DNA from: Myxococcales bacterium
Lineage (GTDB): Bacteria > Myxococcota > Polyangia > Fen-1088
Reading direction: 5' to 3'
Length of the DNA stretch: 5,151 bases
Assembly: GCA_003157315.1 (NCBI GenBank)
Contig: PMJE01000427.1
Span: forward strand, 1 to 5,151
The notes under the pieces were generated by a model. It was not told where the DNA came from. It worked only from the letters and a program-made list of their open reading frames with translations, and ran no database searches. This document shows, in pieces, positions 3,827 to 5,151 of this stretch (the stretch's first letter is position 1; each line of letters begins with the position of its first letter). The position numbers and the translations under genes are program-made.

Positions 3827-5151
3827 ATGCAGGCTTCCCAGGCAGGCGGTGAGTTTCACCTCGCGCGCAAGCTCGCGCTGGCCGAGCTGTTGCTGGGCGC
3901 GATCGAGTGCACGGTGTGCGTCCCGCCTCTGGTGCTGTGCGCGCGCATTCTGCCTGACCGGTGGCTGTGGGCCAAAGTCCTGGTTCCGGTCTTGCTGGCC
4001 GCCTGGACCGCATCGCTGTTTCGCCTGGTGGATCTCCTCCGACCGGTAGCCCAACAACTGGTCGCGCTTGCGCGAGGGGAAAAAGCCAAGGCGCTCGACA
4101 CAGCGCTGACCCGCCGGGCGCTAGCGCGTGCGCCGCGCGAGAGCGCGCTTGCGCACTTTGCGCTGTGGACCGGCCTGGCGCTGGTTTTGGCGGCTGCATT
4201 TTTCCGCTCGGGCGGGCGTGACCCTGGCCAGGCTGCCGCACTGGCCACGCTCGGTGTCCTCTCTGCGGCTGGGGTGGCGGCGGTGCGCCTTGTGGCGCTC
4301 GACCGCATCTTGGGTGCGGTTCGGCCGATTCTCGCACCTCAGCTTCAGGCCATTCAGGCTTTCGCGGGTCACTACCGGGGTTGGTTCGCCTGCGCTGCCC
4401 TGGCTACCTTAGGGCTGTCGAATGCCTTGCTAGCGCTCATGGCTTATGGGCTGCTCGGGCTGCCGGGGCTGGTACGGGCAGCTTTCCCGCTGTGGGCCAT
4501 CCTAACTGCGGCGACCCTCATCTGGTGGCGTTCCTTGCTTCGCCAGGCTGCGCCGCTTGAGCAATATTTCGACGTGACGGTGCGCGCGCGTGGCAGCAAG
4601 GGGCCGGCGCGTGACGAGCCCAAGGCGATCGCGGCCTTCCGGGCTGCGCAGGCGCTGCCCTACCAACTTTCCGCTTGGCAGGCCCTGGCCGTCTGGGTGG
4701 CTGGGGCTGCCGCGCTGACCGCGACTTGGCCTTGGCCGGGCCTGCATGGCCACGCTGTCGGTCGGATGCTTGTCGCGCTGGCGCTGGTCGCTGGGGTCGT
4801 CGCGATCTATCAGAGACTCGCCCTGCAGGAGATCCTCCGGCCGCTGGTTCGCCATCTGGGCTCGCGCCATGCTCTTCCGCCGGCCCAGATCGCCTCGCCG
4901 GTCGGCCTGCGCGTGAAGTTGGCTGGGTCTTTCGTCGGGGTATGGGGACTCGGCGTCGGGTTCCTCTGGCTCTTCGAGCGAGCCGCGCCAGGTGGAAGTG
5001 CGCGCTTTGCCTTCGGCGTTGGCATCGTCCTGGCTGCTGGTTTGGTGTTGCTTGCCGTGCGCGACGTGGTGGCCCCGTTGCGTGCGCTGGAGGAGCGATC
5101 AGGCGAAATGTCCAAGGGACAATTGGCCCGTCCGGTCCCACCCTGGGGCGA
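3827..5151 (+). CDS. Multi-pass membrane sensor protein leading into a HAMP-like segment (cut by window edge)
   Basis: The frame from ATG 3827 is open to the right edge (441 residues plus two bases), with no stop. About ten hydrophobic helices can be drawn in five pairs, near 20-42/46-66, 108-126/136-156, 185-207/219-235, 281-301/311-329 and 366-384/393-411. After most pairs comes a short amphipathic stretch with proline: LLRPVAQQL (70-78), AVRPILAPQL (164-173), LRQAAPLEQ (238-246), ILRPLVRHL (336-344) and VVAPLRALEERSGEMSKGQL (414-433). The last looks like a genuine HAMP start, so a cytoplasmic output domain (kinase, cyclase or other) probably follows outside the window. Such N-termini are familiar from signalling proteins of myxobacteria-like organisms, but I cannot name the output. 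An alternative TTG start at 3791 would add 12 residues; the ATG is preferred. The gene diverges from exbB. Confidence 0.82.
   Translation, partial: MQASQAGGEFHLARKLALAELLLGAIECTVCVPPLVLCARILPDRWLWAKVLVPVLLAAWTASLFRLVDLLRPVAQQLVALARGEKAKALDTALTRRALARAPRESALAHFALWTGLALVLAAAFFRSGGRDPGQAAALATLGVLSAAGVAAVRLVALDRILGAVRPILAPQLQAIQAFAGHYRGWFACAALATLGLSNALLALMAYGLLGLPGLVRAAFPLWAILTAATLIWWRSLLRQAAPLEQYFDVTVRARGSKGPARDEPKAIAAFRAAQALPYQLSAWQALAVWVAGAAALTATWPWPGLHGHAVGRMLVALALVAGVVAIYQRLALQEILRPLVRHLGSRHALPPAQIASPVGLRVKLAGSFVGVWGLGVGFLWLFERAAPGGSARFAFGVGIVLAAGLVLLAVRDVVAPLRALEERSGEMSKGQLARPVPPWG

Noticed and set aside
3756..4337. N-terminal extension of the ExbB frame upstream of 3755
   Set aside because: It is Arg/Pro/Ala-rich low-complexity translation antisense to the plus-strand sensor gene. 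ExbB already has its normal family length from ATG 3755.
4518..5141. Minus-strand frames within the right-edge region
   Set aside because: They are Arg/Pro/Ser-rich products typical of antisense reading in GC-rich DNA. The plus frame carries ordered membrane helices and a HAMP-like end.

Overview
The window is GC-rich bacterial chromosomal DNA with densely packed genes. Protein styles suggest a proteobacterium in the broad sense, most like the Myxococcota/deltaproteobacteria: a histidine kinase with an [14 protein letters not shown]-box, an NtrC-type response regulator, a stand-alone ExbB/ExbD pair, and a long multi-pass membrane sensor leading into a HAMP-like segment. This taxonomic guess comes from family resemblance only. 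I see no phage, insertion sequence, CRISPR array, tRNA or rRNA.

Layout. Five genes lie on the minus strand and are read from right to left: exbB (3755-3063), exbD (3053-2583), a small exported lysine-rich protein (2349-2164), a membrane histidine kinase (2006-435), and an NtrC-family response regulator (438 to beyond position 1). One gene on the plus strand, divergent from exbB, starts at 3827 and runs off the right edge. It encodes a membrane protein with about ten transmembrane segments. The two edge genes are partial. The gaps are 2007-2163 (a rho-independent terminator, a second hairpin and a possible kinase promoter), 2350-2582 (a strong match to a sigma-54 promoter and several dyads) and 3756-3826 (a candidate promoter for the plus-strand gene).

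How the parts may work together. The kinase and regulator overlap by ATGA and form a two-component pair. The regulator's receiver domain is followed by the first residues (GKSPR) of what looks like a sigma-54-interacting AAA+ domain. The small exported protein just upstream has a near-consensus -24/-12 promoter (TGGCAC-N5-CTGCA) on the correct strand, about 60 bases before its start codon, with dyads at distances typical of activator binding sites. The natural hypothesis is that the pair senses an envelope condition and switches on the small lysine-rich protein. The logic would resemble ZraS/ZraR controlling the periplasmic protein ZraP, although the small protein here does not resemble ZraP. 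ExbB/ExbD form a proton-driven inner-membrane motor; no TonB or TolA partner is visible.

Most of the genes belong to well-known families. The parts worth a second look are the sigma-54 promoter with its exported peptide, two genes whose candidate -10 boxes sit almost directly on the start codon (possible leaderless mRNAs), and the five-fold repeat of transmembrane pairs in the right-edge sensor.
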